Shown: positions 26,177-37,561 of the stretch, piece after piece
How positions within the stretch are numbered: the stretch's first letter is position 1
Layout: the number at the start of each line of letters is the position of its first letter
From: Flavobacterium gyeonganense
GTDB taxonomy: Bacteria; Bacteroidota; Bacteroidia; Flavobacteriales; Flavobacteriaceae
Assembly: GCF_029625295.1 (NCBI RefSeq)
Contig: NZ_CP121112.1
Location: 2,976,001 to 3,040,000 of the forward strand
Direction of reading: 5' to 3'
DNA length: 64,000 nucleotides
Notes under the pieces: model-generated
What the model saw: the letters and a program-made list of their open reading frames with translations, nothing else
Database searches by the model: none
What the model was told of the DNA's origin: nothing
Made by a program: the position numbers and the translations under genes

Positions 26177-27059
26177 TCCGGTTTTGCTTCATCCAACGGT
26201 TGATGGTTTAAATATTAAGCCTGACGGAATATATGTAGATGTTACGTTTGGCGGCGGCGGTCATTCAAAAGAAATTTTAAGAAGATTAGGTCCGAATGGA
26301 AAATTGTTTGCTTTTGATCAGGATGAAGACGCATTGGCAAATGCCTTGCCGGACGAAAGGTTTACCTTAATTAATGAGAATTTCAGATTTATAAAAAGAT
26401 TTCTTCGTTTTCACGGAGTAAGAAGCGTAGATGGAATTTTGGCAGATTTGGGCGTTTCATCTCATCAGTTTGATGTTCCTGAAAGAGGTTTTTCGACACG
26501 ATTTGATGCCGGACTCGATATGCGAATGAGTCAGAAAAATGATTTAAATGCTTACAGAGTTGTAAATGAATATGATGATGCAAATTTGAGAAGAGTATTT
26601 CTTGATTATGGAGAGTTGAAAAATGCTCCTGCCTTGTCAAGAACTATTATTGAGGCAAGAGAGCATAGTCCAATTAGAACGACTGACGAATTAAAAGATG
26701 TTCTGGCGAAATATTTGCCTGAAAGACTTCGGAATAAAATATTAGCTCAGATTTATCAGGCTATACGCATTGAAGTAAATCAGGAAATGGATGTTTTGAA
26801 AGAATTTATTGAACAGTCGCTTGAAATCTTGAAACCAGGAGGAAGGTTTTCTGTAATCTCGTATCATTCATTAGAAGACAGGCTTGTAAAAAGATTCATT
26901 AAAAACGGAATGTTTGAGGGAGAGCCAGAACGCGATTTTTATGGTAATTTTTCAGTTCCATTTAAAACCATTGGAAAATTAATTGTTCCTGATGAGGCCG
27001 AAATTAAACAGAATAACAGGGCAAGAAGTGCAAAATTAAGAATAGCAGAAAAGATATAA
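26151..27059 (+). CDS. rsmH: 16S rRNA m4C1402 methyltransferase RsmH
   Basis: Methylates N4 of C1402 in 16S rRNA. The SAM-binding loop is VDVTFGGGGHS near residues 29-39. The family blocks DLGVSSHQFDVPERGFS, YQAIRIEVNQE and ISYHSLEDRLVKRF are present. The start may be 26151 or the ATG at 26163 (MEYHNPVLL), which matches homologs better. Both overlap the mraZ end. Confidence 0.95.
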   Translation: MTTTMEYHNPVLLHPTVDGLNIKPDGIYVDVTFGGGGHSKEILRRLGPNGKLFAFDQDEDALANALPDERFTLINENFRFIKRFLRFHGVRSVDGILADLGVSSHQFDVPERGFSTRFDAGLDMRMSQKNDLNAYRVVNEYDDANLRRVFLDYGELKNAPALSRTIIEAREHSPIRTTDELKDVLAKYLPERLRNKILAQIYQAIRIEVNQEMDVLKEFIEQSLEILKPGGRFSVISYHSLEDRLVKRFIKNGMFEGEPERDFYGNFSVPFKTIGKLIVPDEAEIKQNNRARSAKLRIAEKI

Positions 27060-27071
27060 TATATAGGTAGA

Positions 27072-27425
27072 ATGAAAAGTGGTGTGTTTAACATATTAAA
27101 AGCAAGGTTTCTGATACATGATGATGCTGTGAAAAACTGGCGATTCATTGTTTTTATCATTCTGCTTGCCATAATAATGATAGCAAATACACAACGATAT
27201 GAGCAAAAAGTATTTGAAATTGCAAAATTAAGTAATGAAGTTAAAGAATTAAGATCTGAATTTGTAGATCGGCGTTCAGAATTGATGAAGTTAAAAATGG
27301 AGTCAACAATATCGAATAAAATGCTTGAAAAGCAAATTTATCCATCTACTGTTCCTCCTGTAAAAATAGAAGTTAAAAGAGAAGAAGAAAAAGTTTCTTT
27401 CAAAGAATATGGCAGTAGAAGATAG
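27072..27425 (+). CDS. ftsL: Cell-division protein FtsL-like
   Basis: A 117-residue bitopic membrane protein: short cytoplasmic N-terminus, one helix (WRFIVFIILLAIIMIANTQ, about residues 24-42) and a periplasmic coiled coil (VFEIAKLSNEVKELRSEFVDRRSELMKLK). Sequence similarity to E. coli FtsL is weak as usual. Assignment rests on topology and position between rsmH and ftsI. It overlaps ftsI by 17 bases. Confidence 0.85.
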   Translation: MKSGVFNILKARFLIHDDAVKNWRFIVFIILLAIIMIANTQRYEQKVFEIAKLSNEVKELRSEFVDRRSELMKLKMESTISNKMLEKQIYPSTVPPVKIEVKREEEKVSFKEYGSRR

Positions 27426-29418
27426 ACATATATCCTACAGAATTTACCTTGTAGCAGTTTTCATCTTTTTGATGGCAATTGCTATTGTTGTTAAATTGAC
27501 CAATATTCAGTGGGTTGAGGGGGATTATTATAGAAAATTGGCAAAACAGCGCACAGTTAGGAATTTTGTAATTCCGGCGAATAAAGGAAATATTTATTCA
27601 GCAGATGGAAGTTTACTGGCTACATCAATACCTAATTACGAAATACGGTTTGATTCAAGAGCGCCCAAAGAAGAAAATTTTGAGAAATATATTAAACCTC
27701 TTTCAGATTCTTTGTCTTCTATTCTTGGAAGACCGAGTGGTTATTATCAGAATGAATTAAGAAAAGCAAGGGCAAATAAAAATCGTTATTATTTAATTGC
27801 CAGAAACCTTAGTTATACTGAATATGTTAGGATTAAAGGTTTTCCATTGTTTAATTTGGGAGCTTTTAAAGGAGGGATAATTGTTGAACAGGAAACTGTC
27901 AGAAAGCACCCGATTGGTAAAATTGCAGAAAGAACAATAGGTTATGACAGAATTGATCCGGCTACTGGTGTTGAAGTAGGAAAAGGAATTGAATGGGCAT
28001 TCAAAAGTTATCTGAACGGAAAAGATGGTAAGATTTTGAAGCAGAAAATTGCTAAAGGGCAGTGGAAACCAATTCGGGATGTGAACGAGGTTGATCCAAT
28101 TGATGGTTATGATGTGATTTCGACTATTGATGTTTTTATTCAGGATATTGCACATCATGCACTTTTGAAGCAATTAGAAGATTACGAGGCTGATCACGGT
28201 TGTGTAGTAGTTATGGAAACCCAAACCGGACATGTAAAAGCTATTTCTAATTTAGGAAGATCGGAAGACGGATCTTATTATGAAACTACTAATTATGCTG
28301 TAGCAGAATCTCATGAGCCGGGATCGACTTTTAAATTGGTTGATTTAATGGCTATTTTAGAAGATAAAGTGGCAGATACAAGTACGGTTTATGATAGTCA
28401 TGGGGGAGTGGTGAAATATTACGGACGTAGTGTTCGTGATTCGCACACAGGCGGATACGGAAAAATTTCATTAGCACGCGGATTTGAACTTTCTTCAAAT
28501 ACAGTGATGGTTCAGGCGGTTTATGATAATTACAAAAGCAATCCGTCAAAGTTTGTAAATCATATTAAAAATTTTGGTTTGGATAAAACTTTAGGCCTGC
28601 ATTTTAAAGGAGAAGGAAGGCCTATTATTCCACATCCGGGAGATAAAAGCTGGTCAGGGATTTCGCTTCCGTGGATGGCTTTTGGATATGAAGTTTCGGT
28701 TACACCAATGCAGACATTAGCTTTTTATAATTCTGTTGCTAATAATGGCATTATGGTAAGGCCACAATTTGTATCAGAAATTAAAGAATGGAATAAAACG
28801 ATTAAAAAGTTTGATGTAGAAGTAATAAATCCAAGAGTGTGTTCGCCAGAGACCATTAAAAAACTAAAAGCAGTTTTACTTAATGTGGTTAAAAAAGGAA
28901 CAGGTTCTAAGTTGTATTCAAAAGATTTTTCAATGGCTGGAAAAACTGGAACGGCACAGATGAATTATGGAGGAAAAGAAGGTAAGTCAGCATTGTATTA
29001 TGCGTCTTCTTTTGTTGGATATTTTCCGGCAGATCATCCCAAGTATTCATGTATTGTAGTGGTTCATAAGCCTAATACATCTAAAAATAATTATTACGGA
29101 GCAGATGTTGCAGGGCCGGTTTTTAAACGAATTGCCCAAAAAATATTTACTGATGCGCCCTCAACAAATAAAATTAAGTATTTAGACTCTAAAATTGCAA
29201 AACAGGAATACAGTTATGACAAGTTTAATGTCGAATCTAATAAAAAATCAAAACTGATTCCGAATTTAAAAGGTATGCCGGGTATGGATGCAGTTGCTCT
29301 CCTTGAAAACTTAGGCTTAAAGGTAAGAGTAAACGGAGTGGGAAAAGTAAAGAATCAATCGATTCAGGCTGGTCAGAATATTAATAAAAACACAATTATA
29401 GTATTAGAATTATCGTGA
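27409..29418 (+). CDS. ftsI: Septal penicillin-binding protein FtsI (PBP3) with PASTA domain
   Basis: Class B transpeptidase that cross-links septal peptidoglycan. It has one N-terminal membrane helix (about residues 12-30), a dimerisation domain, and the penicillin-binding domain with SxxK at Ser306 (STFK), SxN at 362-364 (SSN) and KTG at 512-514. A C-terminal PASTA domain (LIPNLKGMPGMDAVALLENLG) is present, unlike in E. coli FtsI. Its stop overlaps the murE start (GTGA). Confidence 0.94.
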   Translation: MAVEDRHISYRIYLVAVFIFLMAIAIVVKLTNIQWVEGDYYRKLAKQRTVRNFVIPANKGNIYSADGSLLATSIPNYEIRFDSRAPKEENFEKYIKPLSDSLSSILGRPSGYYQNELRKARANKNRYYLIARNLSYTEYVRIKGFPLFNLGAFKGGIIVEQETVRKHPIGKIAERTIGYDRIDPATGVEVGKGIEWAFKSYLNGKDGKILKQKIAKGQWKPIRDVNEVDPIDGYDVISTIDVFIQDIAHHALLKQLEDYEADHGCVVVMETQTGHVKAISNLGRSEDGSYYETTNYAVAESHEPGSTFKLVDLMAILEDKVADTSTVYDSHGGVVKYYGRSVRDSHTGGYGKISLARGFELSSNTVMVQAVYDNYKSNPSKFVNHIKNFGLDKTLGLHFKGEGRPIIPHPGDKSWSGISLPWMAFGYEVSVTPMQTLAFYNSVANNGIMVRPQFVSEIKEWNKTIKKFDVEVINPRVCSPETIKKLKAVLLNVVKKGTGSKLYSKDFSMAGKTGTAQMNYGGKEGKSALYYASSFVGYFPADHPKYSCIVVVHKPNTSKNNYYGADVAGPVFKRIAQKIFTDAPSTNKIKYLDSKIAKQEYSYDKFNVESNKKSKLIPNLKGMPGMDAVALLENLGLKVRVNGVGKVKNQSIQAGQNINKNTIIVLELS

Positions 29419-30878
29419 AAATACTAAAAGACATATTATATAAAGTAGCTATTGAGTCTGTAACAGGTTCAACAGACATAGCTATTCATAAAATAGATTT
29501 TGATTCAAGAAAAATTGAAGAAAATGACGTTTTTATAGCTATCCGCGGAACACTTTCTGATGGTCACGATTATATTGAAAAAGCAATTCAGTTAGGGGCG
29601 ACAGCAATTATCTGTGATACATTGCCGGGAAATATTGAAAAAGGAGTTACATACATACAGGTAAAAGATACCAATACGGCTCTTGCTTTTATGGCGGCTA
29701 ATTATTTTGATAATCCTTCCGGAAAATTAAAACTGGTTGGAGTAACCGGTACCAATGGAAAAACAACCATTGCGTCTTTGTTATTTCAATTGTTTCAAAA
29801 AGCAGGTTTTAAAGTTGGTCTGTTATCAACAGTTAAAATCATGGTTGATGAAACAGAATATAAGGCAACGCATACAACTCCGGATTCAATTACAATTAAT
29901 CATTATCTAAACGAAATGATTGAAGCTGGTGTAACACACTGTTTTATGGAAGTGAGTTCTCATGGAATTCATCAAAAAAGAACAGAGGCATTGCATTTTG
30001 TTGGTGGAATTTTTACAAATCTTTCACACGATCATTTAGATTATCATCCAACATTTGCTGAATACAGAGACGTAAAAAAAACGTTTTTTGATTCATTGCC
30101 TAAAACAGCTTTCGCTTTATCAAATATTGATGATAAAAACGGAACTGTGATGCTCCAGAATACCGTGGCAAGAAAGCTTACATATGCTTTAAAAACGTAT
30201 GCAGATTTTAAAGCACAGATTTTAGAAAGCCAGTTGTCAGGATTATTGTTGAAAATAAATGATAATGAAGTTTGGGTAAAGTTAATAGGTACTTTTAATG
30301 CCTATAATATATTGGCTATTTATGGAACTGCGATTGAATTGGGTCTGGATAGCTTAGAAGCGTTACGTTTGTTGTCTGATTTAGAGAGTGTTTCAGGTCG
30401 TTTTCAATATATTGTTTCAGCGGGTAATGTGACAGCAATTGTTGATTATGCCCACACACCTGATGCTTTGGAAAATGTTTTAAAAACAATTGATGATATC
30501 CGGACTAAAAATGAACAACTGATTACAGTTGTAGGCTGTGGCGGAAACAGAGACAAGGTGAAAAGACCTATTATGGCAAAAATTGCTTCAGATTTAAGTG
30601 ATAAAGCAATTTTAACATCAGATAATCCAAGAAACGAAGATCCTGAAGTGATTTTAGATGAAATGGAACAAGGTGTAGATGCTCATAATTACAAAAAGAT
30701 ATTGAGAATTACGGATAGAAAACAAGCCATAAAAACAGCTTGTCAATTGGCTCAGCCTAATGATATTATCCTAATTGCAGGTAAAGGACATGAAACCTAT
30801 CAGGAAATAAATGGTGTACGTCATCATTTTGATGATATGGAAACAGTAAAAGAAATTTTAGAACAGCTAAATAAATAA
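29415..30878 (+). CDS. murE: UDP-MurNAc-tripeptide ligase MurE
   Basis: Adds the third amino acid to UDP-MurNAc-L-Ala-D-Glu. The ATP-binding GVTGTNGKTT lies near residues 108-117. The DNPR motif (403-406) marks the meso-diaminopimelate-adding type. The start is GTG overlapping the ftsI stop by 4 bases. The 487-residue length is typical. A 110-base gap precedes mraY. Confidence 0.95.
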   Translation: MKILKDILYKVAIESVTGSTDIAIHKIDFDSRKIEENDVFIAIRGTLSDGHDYIEKAIQLGATAIICDTLPGNIEKGVTYIQVKDTNTALAFMAANYFDNPSGKLKLVGVTGTNGKTTIASLLFQLFQKAGFKVGLLSTVKIMVDETEYKATHTTPDSITINHYLNEMIEAGVTHCFMEVSSHGIHQKRTEALHFVGGIFTNLSHDHLDYHPTFAEYRDVKKTFFDSLPKTAFALSNIDDKNGTVMLQNTVARKLTYALKTYADFKAQILESQLSGLLLKINDNEVWVKLIGTFNAYNILAIYGTAIELGLDSLEALRLLSDLESVSGRFQYIVSAGNVTAIVDYAHTPDALENVLKTIDDIRTKNEQLITVVGCGGNRDKVKRPIMAKIASDLSDKAILTSDNPRNEDPEVILDEMEQGVDAHNYKKILRITDRKQAIKTACQLAQPNDIILIAGKGHETYQEINGVRHHFDDMETVKEILEQLNK

Positions 30879-30988
30879 CAAAATTAAAATTTAAATCCCG
30901 TAACCTTGAGGCAAAGCCCAATGTAACGTTTGAATTTGGGATTTTAAAATGAAATTTAATTCGAATTGGAATTTAAAAAATAGAAAAT

Positions 30989-32221
30989 ATGCTATACTAT
31001 TTATTTGAATATTTTGACAAAACACTTGATGTGCCTGGAACAGGGGTTTTCCAGTACATTACTTTCAGATCGGCTTTAGCATTTATGCTTTCACTGCTTT
31101 TGTCAACTATTTATGGTAAAAGAGTGATCAATTTTTTACGCCGCCAACAGGTTGGAGAAACAGTGCGTGAATTGGGTCTTGCAGGTCAAAACGAAAAAGC
31201 AGGTACACCTACAATGGGAGGTTTGATTATTATTTTCGCAACCTTGATTCCGGTTTTGCTGTTTGCTCGTCTGCATAACATTTATATTGTATTGCTTATT
31301 GTAACTACCTTATGGATGGGAACTATTGGTTTTGTTGACGATTATATCAAAATATTCAAAAAAGATAAGCAAGGGCTGAAAGGAATTTTTAAAGTTATTG
31401 GTCAGGTTGGTCTTGGTATTATTGTAGGAGCGGTTTTATATTTTAATCCTGCTGTTACAGTAAGAACAGATACAGGAAAAACAGATGTTTTTAGAACAGC
31501 AGCAAATACAACCGTTGTACTTCCTGCGCCTGTTGAAGAAAAATCTACAGCAACAACAATCCCTTTTGTAAAAAACAACGAATTTGACTATGCTGAAGTT
31601 TTATCGTTTATGGGAGACGGATACGAAAAATGGGCTTGGTTAGTGTTTATTCCGGTTGTAATTTTCATTATTACGGCAGTTTCAAACGGAGCCAATTTAA
31701 CGGATGGAATTGATGGCCTCGCTGCCGGAACCTCTGCAATTTCTGTACTCGCCCTCGGGATATTTACATTCGTTTCAGGTAATATCATTTTTTCTAATTA
31801 TCTGAATATAATGTATATACCCAATTCAGGAGAAATGACCGTTTTTATATCTGCATTTGTTGGGGCTTTAATTGGTTTTCTCTGGTACAATTCATTTCCT
31901 GCATCAGTATTTATGGGAGATACAGGAAGTTTAACAATTGGGGGGATCATTGCAGTTTTAGCCATTGCAGTCCGTAAAGAAATATTAATTGTTTTATTCT
32001 GCGGAATTTTCCTTGCCGAAAGTGCTTCAGTAATTATACAGGTAACTTATTTTAAATACACCAAAAAGCGTTTCGGAGAAGGCCGAAGAATATTCCTGAT
32101 GTCACCCCTGCATCATCATTATCAGAAAAAGGGATACCATGAAAGTAAAATAGTAACCCGTTTCTGGATTGTTGCTGTAATGTTAGCCATATTATCAATC
32201 GTTACTTTAAAACTAAGATAG
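30989..32221 (+). CDS. mraY: Phospho-MurNAc-pentapeptide transferase MraY
   Basis: Polytopic enzyme that forms lipid I. The conserved [38 protein letters not shown] and [12 protein letters not shown] motifs are present. At 410 residues it is longer than the E. coli enzyme (360), due to a polar insertion of about 50 residues ([19 protein letters not shown] region, residues 170-215) between membrane segments. Its stop abuts the murD ATG. Confidence 0.95.
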   Translation: MLYYLFEYFDKTLDVPGTGVFQYITFRSALAFMLSLLLSTIYGKRVINFLRRQQVGETVRELGLAGQNEKAGTPTMGGLIIIFATLIPVLLFARLHNIYIVLLIVTTLWMGTIGFVDDYIKIFKKDKQGLKGIFKVIGQVGLGIIVGAVLYFNPAVTVRTDTGKTDVFRTAANTTVVLPAPVEEKSTATTIPFVKNNEFDYAEVLSFMGDGYEKWAWLVFIPVVIFIITAVSNGANLTDGIDGLAAGTSAISVLALGIFTFVSGNIIFSNYLNIMYIPNSGEMTVFISAFVGALIGFLWYNSFPASVFMGDTGSLTIGGIIAVLAIAVRKEILIVLFCGIFLAESASVIIQVTYFKYTKKRFGEGRRIFLMSPLHHHYQKKGYHESKIVTRFWIVAVMLAILSIVTLKLR

Positions 32222-33553
32222 ATGAGATTGGTTGTTTTAGGAGGAGGAGAAAGTGGCGTTGGAACTGCGATCCTCGGTAAGAAAAAAGGATACGAGGTTT
32301 TTGTGTCTGATTTTGGAAAGATTAAAGAGAGTTATAAAGAAGTTCTTATCATTAATAAAATTGCCTGGGAAGAAGAACAGCATACTGAAGATTTAATTCT
32401 GAATGCAGATGTGGTAATGAAAAGCCCGGGAATTCCGGATAAATCCCCGATAGTAAAAAAGCTTATTGCTGGAGGGGTTAAGGTGATTTCTGAAATTGAG
32501 TTTGCGAAACCTTTTACTGAAGCTCTCACTATTGGAATTACCGGTAGTAATGGTAAAACAACAACAACAATGCTCACCCATCATTTATTAAAATCGGCAG
32601 GTTTGAATGTAGGTTTAGGAGGTAATATCGGGAAGAGTTTCGCCTGGCAGGTAGCCGAAAATAAATTTGATGCATACGTTCTTGAATTAAGCAGTTTTCA
32701 GTTAGACGGAATAATAGATTACAAACCTGATATCGCCATCATAACCAATATTAGTCCGGATCATTTAGACAGGTACGAATATAAATATGAGAATTATATC
32801 AATTCAAAGTTCCGGATAACAATGAACCAGACCGAAACTGATTATCTGATTTACGATGCAGATGATGAAGCAAGTACAGAATGGTTAAAGAATAATAAAA
32901 CAAAAGCAAAATTAATTCCTTTTTCATTGACTAAATCATTCGATGAAGGGGCTTCTATAAATAACAACAAAATGGAAATAAAGATTAACCAGGAAGAGTT
33001 TACAATGGAAACAGAATACATTGCGTTAGAAGGAAAACATAATATGAAAAATGCAATGGCAGCAAGCTCTGTAGCAAAATTGATGCAAATTAGAAATGCA
33101 ACAATTCGCGAAAGTTTATCAAATTTTCAAGGTGTTGAACATCGTTTAGAAAAAGTATTAAAAATCCAGAATGTACAGTATATCAATGATTCTAAAGCAA
33201 CAAATGTAAACGCCACTTTTTTTGCCTTAGATAGTATGAATGTTCCAACTGTTTGGATTGTAGGAGGAGTTGATAAAGGGAATGATTACAACGAATTGAT
33301 GTCATTGGTACGCGAAAAAGTAAAAGCAATTATCTGCCTGGGAATCGATAATCGTAAAATTATAGAATCCTTTGGAAATGTTGTGGACATAATGGTGGAA
33401 GTGAATAATATGAATGATGCTGTAAAAACGGCACAAAGATTAACAGAAAAAGGTGATGCTGTTTTGCTATCTCCGGCTTGTGCTAGTTTCGACTTATTTG
33501 AAAACTACGAAGACAGAGGAAAACAATTTAAGCAAGCGGTACATAACTTGTAA
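32222..33553 (+). CDS. murD: UDP-MurNAc-L-alanine:D-glutamate ligase MurD
   Basis: Adds D-Glu to UDP-MurNAc-L-Ala. The N-terminal Rossmann-like start LVVLGGGESGVG, ATP loop GITGSNGKTTTT near residues 106-117, and NISPDHLDRYE are typical. 443 residues. It starts directly after the mraY stop. Confidence 0.95.
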   Translation: MRLVVLGGGESGVGTAILGKKKGYEVFVSDFGKIKESYKEVLIINKIAWEEEQHTEDLILNADVVMKSPGIPDKSPIVKKLIAGGVKVISEIEFAKPFTEALTIGITGSNGKTTTTMLTHHLLKSAGLNVGLGGNIGKSFAWQVAENKFDAYVLELSSFQLDGIIDYKPDIAIITNISPDHLDRYEYKYENYINSKFRITMNQTETDYLIYDADDEASTEWLKNNKTKAKLIPFSLTKSFDEGASINNNKMEIKINQEEFTMETEYIALEGKHNMKNAMAASSVAKLMQIRNATIRESLSNFQGVEHRLEKVLKIQNVQYINDSKATNVNATFFALDSMNVPTVWIVGGVDKGNDYNELMSLVREKVKAIICLGIDNRKIIESFGNVVDIMVEVNNMNDAVKTAQRLTEKGDAVLLSPACASFDLFENYEDRGKQFKQAVHNL

Positions 33554-33586
33554 TATAGTTTAAAGTTTAAGGTTTCACATTATGCA

Positions 33587-33626
33587 GAAACTTGAAATCT
33601 GAAACAAGAAAAACCTGAAACAAAAG
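33587..33626 (+). repeat. Leader repeat AAACYTGAAACAAA, ftsW copy
   Basis: AAACTTGAAATCTGAAACAA followed by AAACCTGAAACAAA, ending 4 bases before the ftsW ATG. Similar modules precede the sigma-54 activator and groEL genes. Confidence 0.5.
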
Positions 33627-33630
33627 AATT

Positions 33631-34941
33631 ATGAAAGAGCTGGTAAACAAATTAAAAGGGGACAGGGTAATATGGTCATTCGTGGCTTTATTAGCACTGT
33701 TTTCGTTTATGCCTGTTTTTAGTGCGAGTAGTAATCTGGCTTATATCGGGCACGGTACAGGAAATACACTGGGTTATTTGATTAAACATTTGGCTCATAT
33801 TTGCATTGGATTTTTAATTATTTACTGGGTGCATAAAGTGCCATATCATTATTTCAGGGCTATATCAAAAATAGCATTGCCTGTTGTTTGGTTTTTACTC
33901 GTTTATACATTGCTAAAGGGAACTGTAATCGCGGGAGCTAATGCAAGTCGTTGGATTCAGGTTCCTTTTATTGGAATCACATTTCAAACGTCAACTTTAG
34001 CATCTATCGTTCTTTTTATTTTTGTAGCACGTTATTTATCTAAAACTAAAGAAGAAAATGAACCTTTTCAGGTTTCATTAGTACAGCTTTGGATTCCGGT
34101 CTTTATTACTCTGGCACTTATTTTACCAGCAAACTTCTCTACAACAGCGTTGATTTTTTGTATGGTAATAATGCTAACTTTTATTGGGAAATATCCATTA
34201 AAATATATTGGTTTTATTATTGGTTCTGGTATTGCAATGCTGATGTTTTTTTTATTAGTAGCAAAAGCATTTCCGGATTCAAGATTTTTTAGCAGAGTTG
34301 GAACTTGGGGAAGCCGTATTGAAAACTTCACCACAGACAAACCTGACGAAGATGATTATCAGATTGAAAAGGCAAAAATAGCTATTGCATCAGGAAGATT
34401 GGGTGGTTTGGGTCCAGGTAAAAGTGTGCAGAAAAACTTTTTACCACAATCATCTTCTGATTTTATTTATGCAATTGTAGTAGAAGAATATGGATTGGTA
34501 GGAGGAGTTTCTATCCTGCTTTTATATTTATTATTGCTGTTTAGATTTGTAATTGCATCACATAAAGCAAATACACTTTTTGGGAAATTGGTTGTAGTTG
34601 GACTCGGTTTTCCAATGATATTTCAGGCAATGATTAATATGGCTGTTGCAGTTGAATTATTGCCGGTAACAGGACAAACCCTTCCGCTTATAAGTAGCGG
34701 AGGTAGTTCAATCTGGATGACTTGTTTTTCTTTGGGAATCATTATTAGTGTAACTAAGAAAGAAGAAGAAATCGCTGAAGAGAAAGAAGAGAAAGAAAGA
34801 AGAAAAGAAGCGCTTCAAAGATTAATTGATAAAGAATTGGCAGAAGAAGATTTACCTGCGGATGAAATATATGAAGAAGAAGAAATGTATTCAATTCTGG
34901 ATAATTCTAAAAATCCGATGAATGCAGTATTGAACAAATAA
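33631..34941 (+). CDS. ftsW: Septal glycosyltransferase FtsW
   Basis: SEDS-family membrane enzyme with about ten helices that polymerises lipid II at the septum with FtsI. The SEDS signatures are present: [31 protein letters not shown] near residues 265-295 and [17 protein letters not shown] near residues 348-364. The C-terminal about 55 residues are a Glu/Lys-rich cytoplasmic tail. Position in the dcw cluster argues for FtsW rather than RodA. Confidence 0.93.
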   Translation: MKELVNKLKGDRVIWSFVALLALFSFMPVFSASSNLAYIGHGTGNTLGYLIKHLAHICIGFLIIYWVHKVPYHYFRAISKIALPVVWFLLVYTLLKGTVIAGANASRWIQVPFIGITFQTSTLASIVLFIFVARYLSKTKEENEPFQVSLVQLWIPVFITLALILPANFSTTALIFCMVIMLTFIGKYPLKYIGFIIGSGIAMLMFFLLVAKAFPDSRFFSRVGTWGSRIENFTTDKPDEDDYQIEKAKIAIASGRLGGLGPGKSVQKNFLPQSSSDFIYAIVVEEYGLVGGVSILLLYLLLLFRFVIASHKANTLFGKLVVVGLGFPMIFQAMINMAVAVELLPVTGQTLPLISSGGSSIWMTCFSLGIIISVTKKEEEIAEEKEEKERRKEALQRLIDKELAEEDLPADEIYEEEEMYSILDNSKNPMNAVLNK

Positions 34942-34982
34942 AATTAGAAAAGAATAGTTTAAAAACTATAACTTTTAAAAAT

Positions 34983-36068
34983 ATGACAAAGTATAAATTC
35001 ATACTAAGTGGCGGTGGAACAGGAGGACATATTTATCCTGCAATTGCCATTGCAAACGAATTAAAATTACAATTTCCTGATGCTGAATTCCTTTTTGTAG
35101 GTGCCAAAGATAAAATGGAAATGCAAAAAGTGCCTCAGGCTGGTTATGAGATAAAAGGGCTTTGGATTGCTGGTTTACAGCGAAAACTGACTTTGCAAAA
35201 CCTGATGTTTCCATTAAAGTTAGCATCAAGTTTGTTAGAGTCAAAAAGAATTATCAGGCAATTTAAGCCTAATGTAGTTATTGGTACAGGCGGTTTTGCA
35301 AGCGGACCTTTATTGCAGGCAGCAGGCTCGGCCCGAATACCTACAGTAATTCAGGAACAAAATTCATTTCCTGGGATAACAAATAAGCTGCTGAGCAAAA
35401 AAGCAAATGCAATTTGTGTGGCTTATGAGAATTTAGAACGCTTTTTTCCAAAAGAAAAAATTGTTTTAACAGGAAATCCCGTTCGTCAGGATTTGATTGA
35501 TATTGATACAAAACGTAATGAGGCTATTGCTTTTTATGGTTTAGATCCAAATAAAAAAACGCTGTTGGTTTTAGGTGGAAGTTTAGGTGCCAGAAGAGTT
35601 AATCAGCTAATCGAAAAAGAACTGGATAATTTTCTTTTGCAAAATGTACAGGTAATTTGGCAATGCGGAAAATTATATTTTGAGGATTATAAAAAATACA
35701 ATCAGCAGGATGTAAAAGTAGTTGATTTCATTGAAAGAATGGATTTTGTTTACGCTGCTGCAGATGTGATTATTTCCCGGGCAGGGGCATCATCAGTTTC
35801 AGAATTATGCATTGTTGGAAAGCCGGTAATTTTTATACCGTCGCCAAATGTAGCAGAAGATCATCAGACCAAAAATGCTCAGGCAATAGTAGATGCAAAA
35901 GGCGCAATCTTATTGAGGGAATCAGAATTAGACAGTCAGTTTAGTATTGTTTTTGAAGCACTTTTAAAGGATGAGGGAAAACAAAATCAATTAAGCGGTA
36001 ATATTAAAAAACTCGCCAGACCCAATGCTACAAAAGTAATTGTAGATGAAATTAAAAAATTGTTATAA
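34983..36068 (+). CDS. murG: UDP-GlcNAc:lipid I GlcNAc-transferase MurG
   Basis: Converts lipid I to lipid II on the inner face of the membrane. The N-terminal [18 protein letters not shown] and the C-terminal UDP-GlcNAc site [22 protein letters not shown]...DHQTKNA are complete. 361 residues. A 143-base gap with no clear feature follows before murC. Confidence 0.95.
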   Translation: MTKYKFILSGGGTGGHIYPAIAIANELKLQFPDAEFLFVGAKDKMEMQKVPQAGYEIKGLWIAGLQRKLTLQNLMFPLKLASSLLESKRIIRQFKPNVVIGTGGFASGPLLQAAGSARIPTVIQEQNSFPGITNKLLSKKANAICVAYENLERFFPKEKIVLTGNPVRQDLIDIDTKRNEAIAFYGLDPNKKTLLVLGGSLGARRVNQLIEKELDNFLLQNVQVIWQCGKLYFEDYKKYNQQDVKVVDFIERMDFVYAAADVIISRAGASSVSELCIVGKPVIFIPSPNVAEDHQTKNAQAIVDAKGAILLRESELDSQFSIVFEALLKDEGKQNQLSGNIKKLARPNATKVIVDEIKKLL

Positions 36069-36211
36069 TATAACTTTTTAATGTAATTATAGAACAAAAC
36101 AAAAAAATCATAACGTTATTTTTAAGCGTTTTGAGTTGTTAAATAATAAAAAATATAAAGGCTTAATTACTAGTTTTTTATAAACGTAAAATAGCTCAAA
36201 ATAAAAATCAA

Positions 36212-37561
36212 ATGAATTTAAATCAAATACAAAACGTTTATTTTATTGGTATCGGAGGAATCGGAATGAGTGCCCTGGCCCGTTATTTTAAATATATCGG
36301 GAAAAAAGTTTCGGGTTATGATAAAACTCCTTCAATGCTTACAAATGAATTGATTGAAAGTGGTATTGATATTCATTTTGAAGATAATATTAGTTTGATT
36401 CCATCTGATTATTATGTAGAAAATACGCTGGTGATTTTTACACCGGCAGTTCCTATGACGCATTCAGAGTGGAATTACTTTATTGAAAGACAGTATCAGG
36501 TTAAAAAACGTGCAGAAGTTTTAGGTATTATTACTAAAGGAACGTATAGTTTTGCAGTAGCAGGAACACACGGAAAAACGACTACTTCTAGTATCTTGGG
36601 GCATATCTTGTATGAAAGTGGGGCAGATGTTACGGCATTTGTGGGCGGAATTGTTGAGAATTATAATTCAAATCTAATTGGCAACGGAAAAACAGTAACA
36701 GTTGTCGAAGCAGATGAATTTGACAGATCATTTTTACATCTACACCCCAATATTGCCTGCATAACATCTATGGATGCAGATCATTTGGATATTTACGGCA
36801 CCAGTGATGCTATAGAAGCTTCTTTTGTAGAATTCGCCTCCAAAGTTGAAGATAAAAATAATCTCTTTATTACTAAAGAATTGCCCTTAGATGGAGTTCA
36901 GTGTGCGATTAATGAAGAAGCTGTTTACAAGGCCTTTAATGTTAGGATAGAAGATGGTAGTTACGTTTTTGATGTGAAAACACCATCAGAAATTATAAAG
37001 GATTTACGTTTTGGACTGCCAGGGAAGCATAATTTGATGAATGCATTGATGGCTATCGCAATGTCAAAAACTTTTGGAACATCAACAGATGCAATTGTAA
37101 AAGCGCTGGCTTCTTTTAACGGAATCAGAAGACGTTTTTCATATCAGATCAAATCTGAAAATTTAGTTTATATAGATGATTATGCGCATCATCCAACAGA
37201 AATAAATGCTGTACATCAGGCGGTTAGGGAGCTGTATCCAGATCGAAAAGTGCTGGCGGTTTTTCAGCCGCATTTATTCAGCAGGACGAAAGATTTTGTT
37301 GATGGATTTGCAGAAAGTTTGTCGCAGTTTGACGAAGTCTTTTTAATGGATATATATCCGGCAAGAGAGCTTCCGATGGAAGGAGTGACTTCTCAATGGC
37401 TGTTGGATAAAATGACTAATTCGAATAAAAAAATTGTTGCAAAAGAAGATTTACTGGCAGAAATTAAAGCGAATGATGCACCAATAATTGTAACAATCGG
37501 AGCTGGTGATATTGGAGAGATGGTACCATCAATTAAAGCAATTTTAAATGAAAATATTTAA
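36212..37561 (+). CDS. murC: UDP-MurNAc:L-alanine ligase MurC
   Basis: Adds L-Ala to UDP-MurNAc. The N-terminal FIGIGGIGMSALARYF, ATP loop VAGTHGKTTTSS near residues 115-126 and DDYAHHPTEI in the C-terminal domain identify it. 449 residues. ftsQ begins 14 bases before its end. Confidence 0.95.
   Translation: MNLNQIQNVYFIGIGGIGMSALARYFKYIGKKVSGYDKTPSMLTNELIESGIDIHFEDNISLIPSDYYVENTLVIFTPAVPMTHSEWNYFIERQYQVKKRAEVLGIITKGTYSFAVAGTHGKTTTSSILGHILYESGADVTAFVGGIVENYNSNLIGNGKTVTVVEADEFDRSFLHLHPNIACITSMDADHLDIYGTSDAIEASFVEFASKVEDKNNLFITKELPLDGVQCAINEEAVYKAFNVRIEDGSYVFDVKTPSEIIKDLRFGLPGKHNLMNALMAIAMSKTFGTSTDAIVKALASFNGIRRRFSYQIKSENLVYIDDYAHHPTEINAVHQAVRELYPDRKVLAVFQPHLFSRTKDFVDGFAESLSQFDEVFLMDIYPARELPMEGVTSQWLLDKMTNSNKKIVAKEDLLAEIKANDAPIIVTIGAGDIGEMVPSIKAILNENI

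Noticed and set aside
30879..30988. Possible terminator or attenuator between murE and mraY
   Set aside because: ATTTAAATCCC and GGGATTTTAAAAT can pair but the loop is about 40 bases and no T-run follows.
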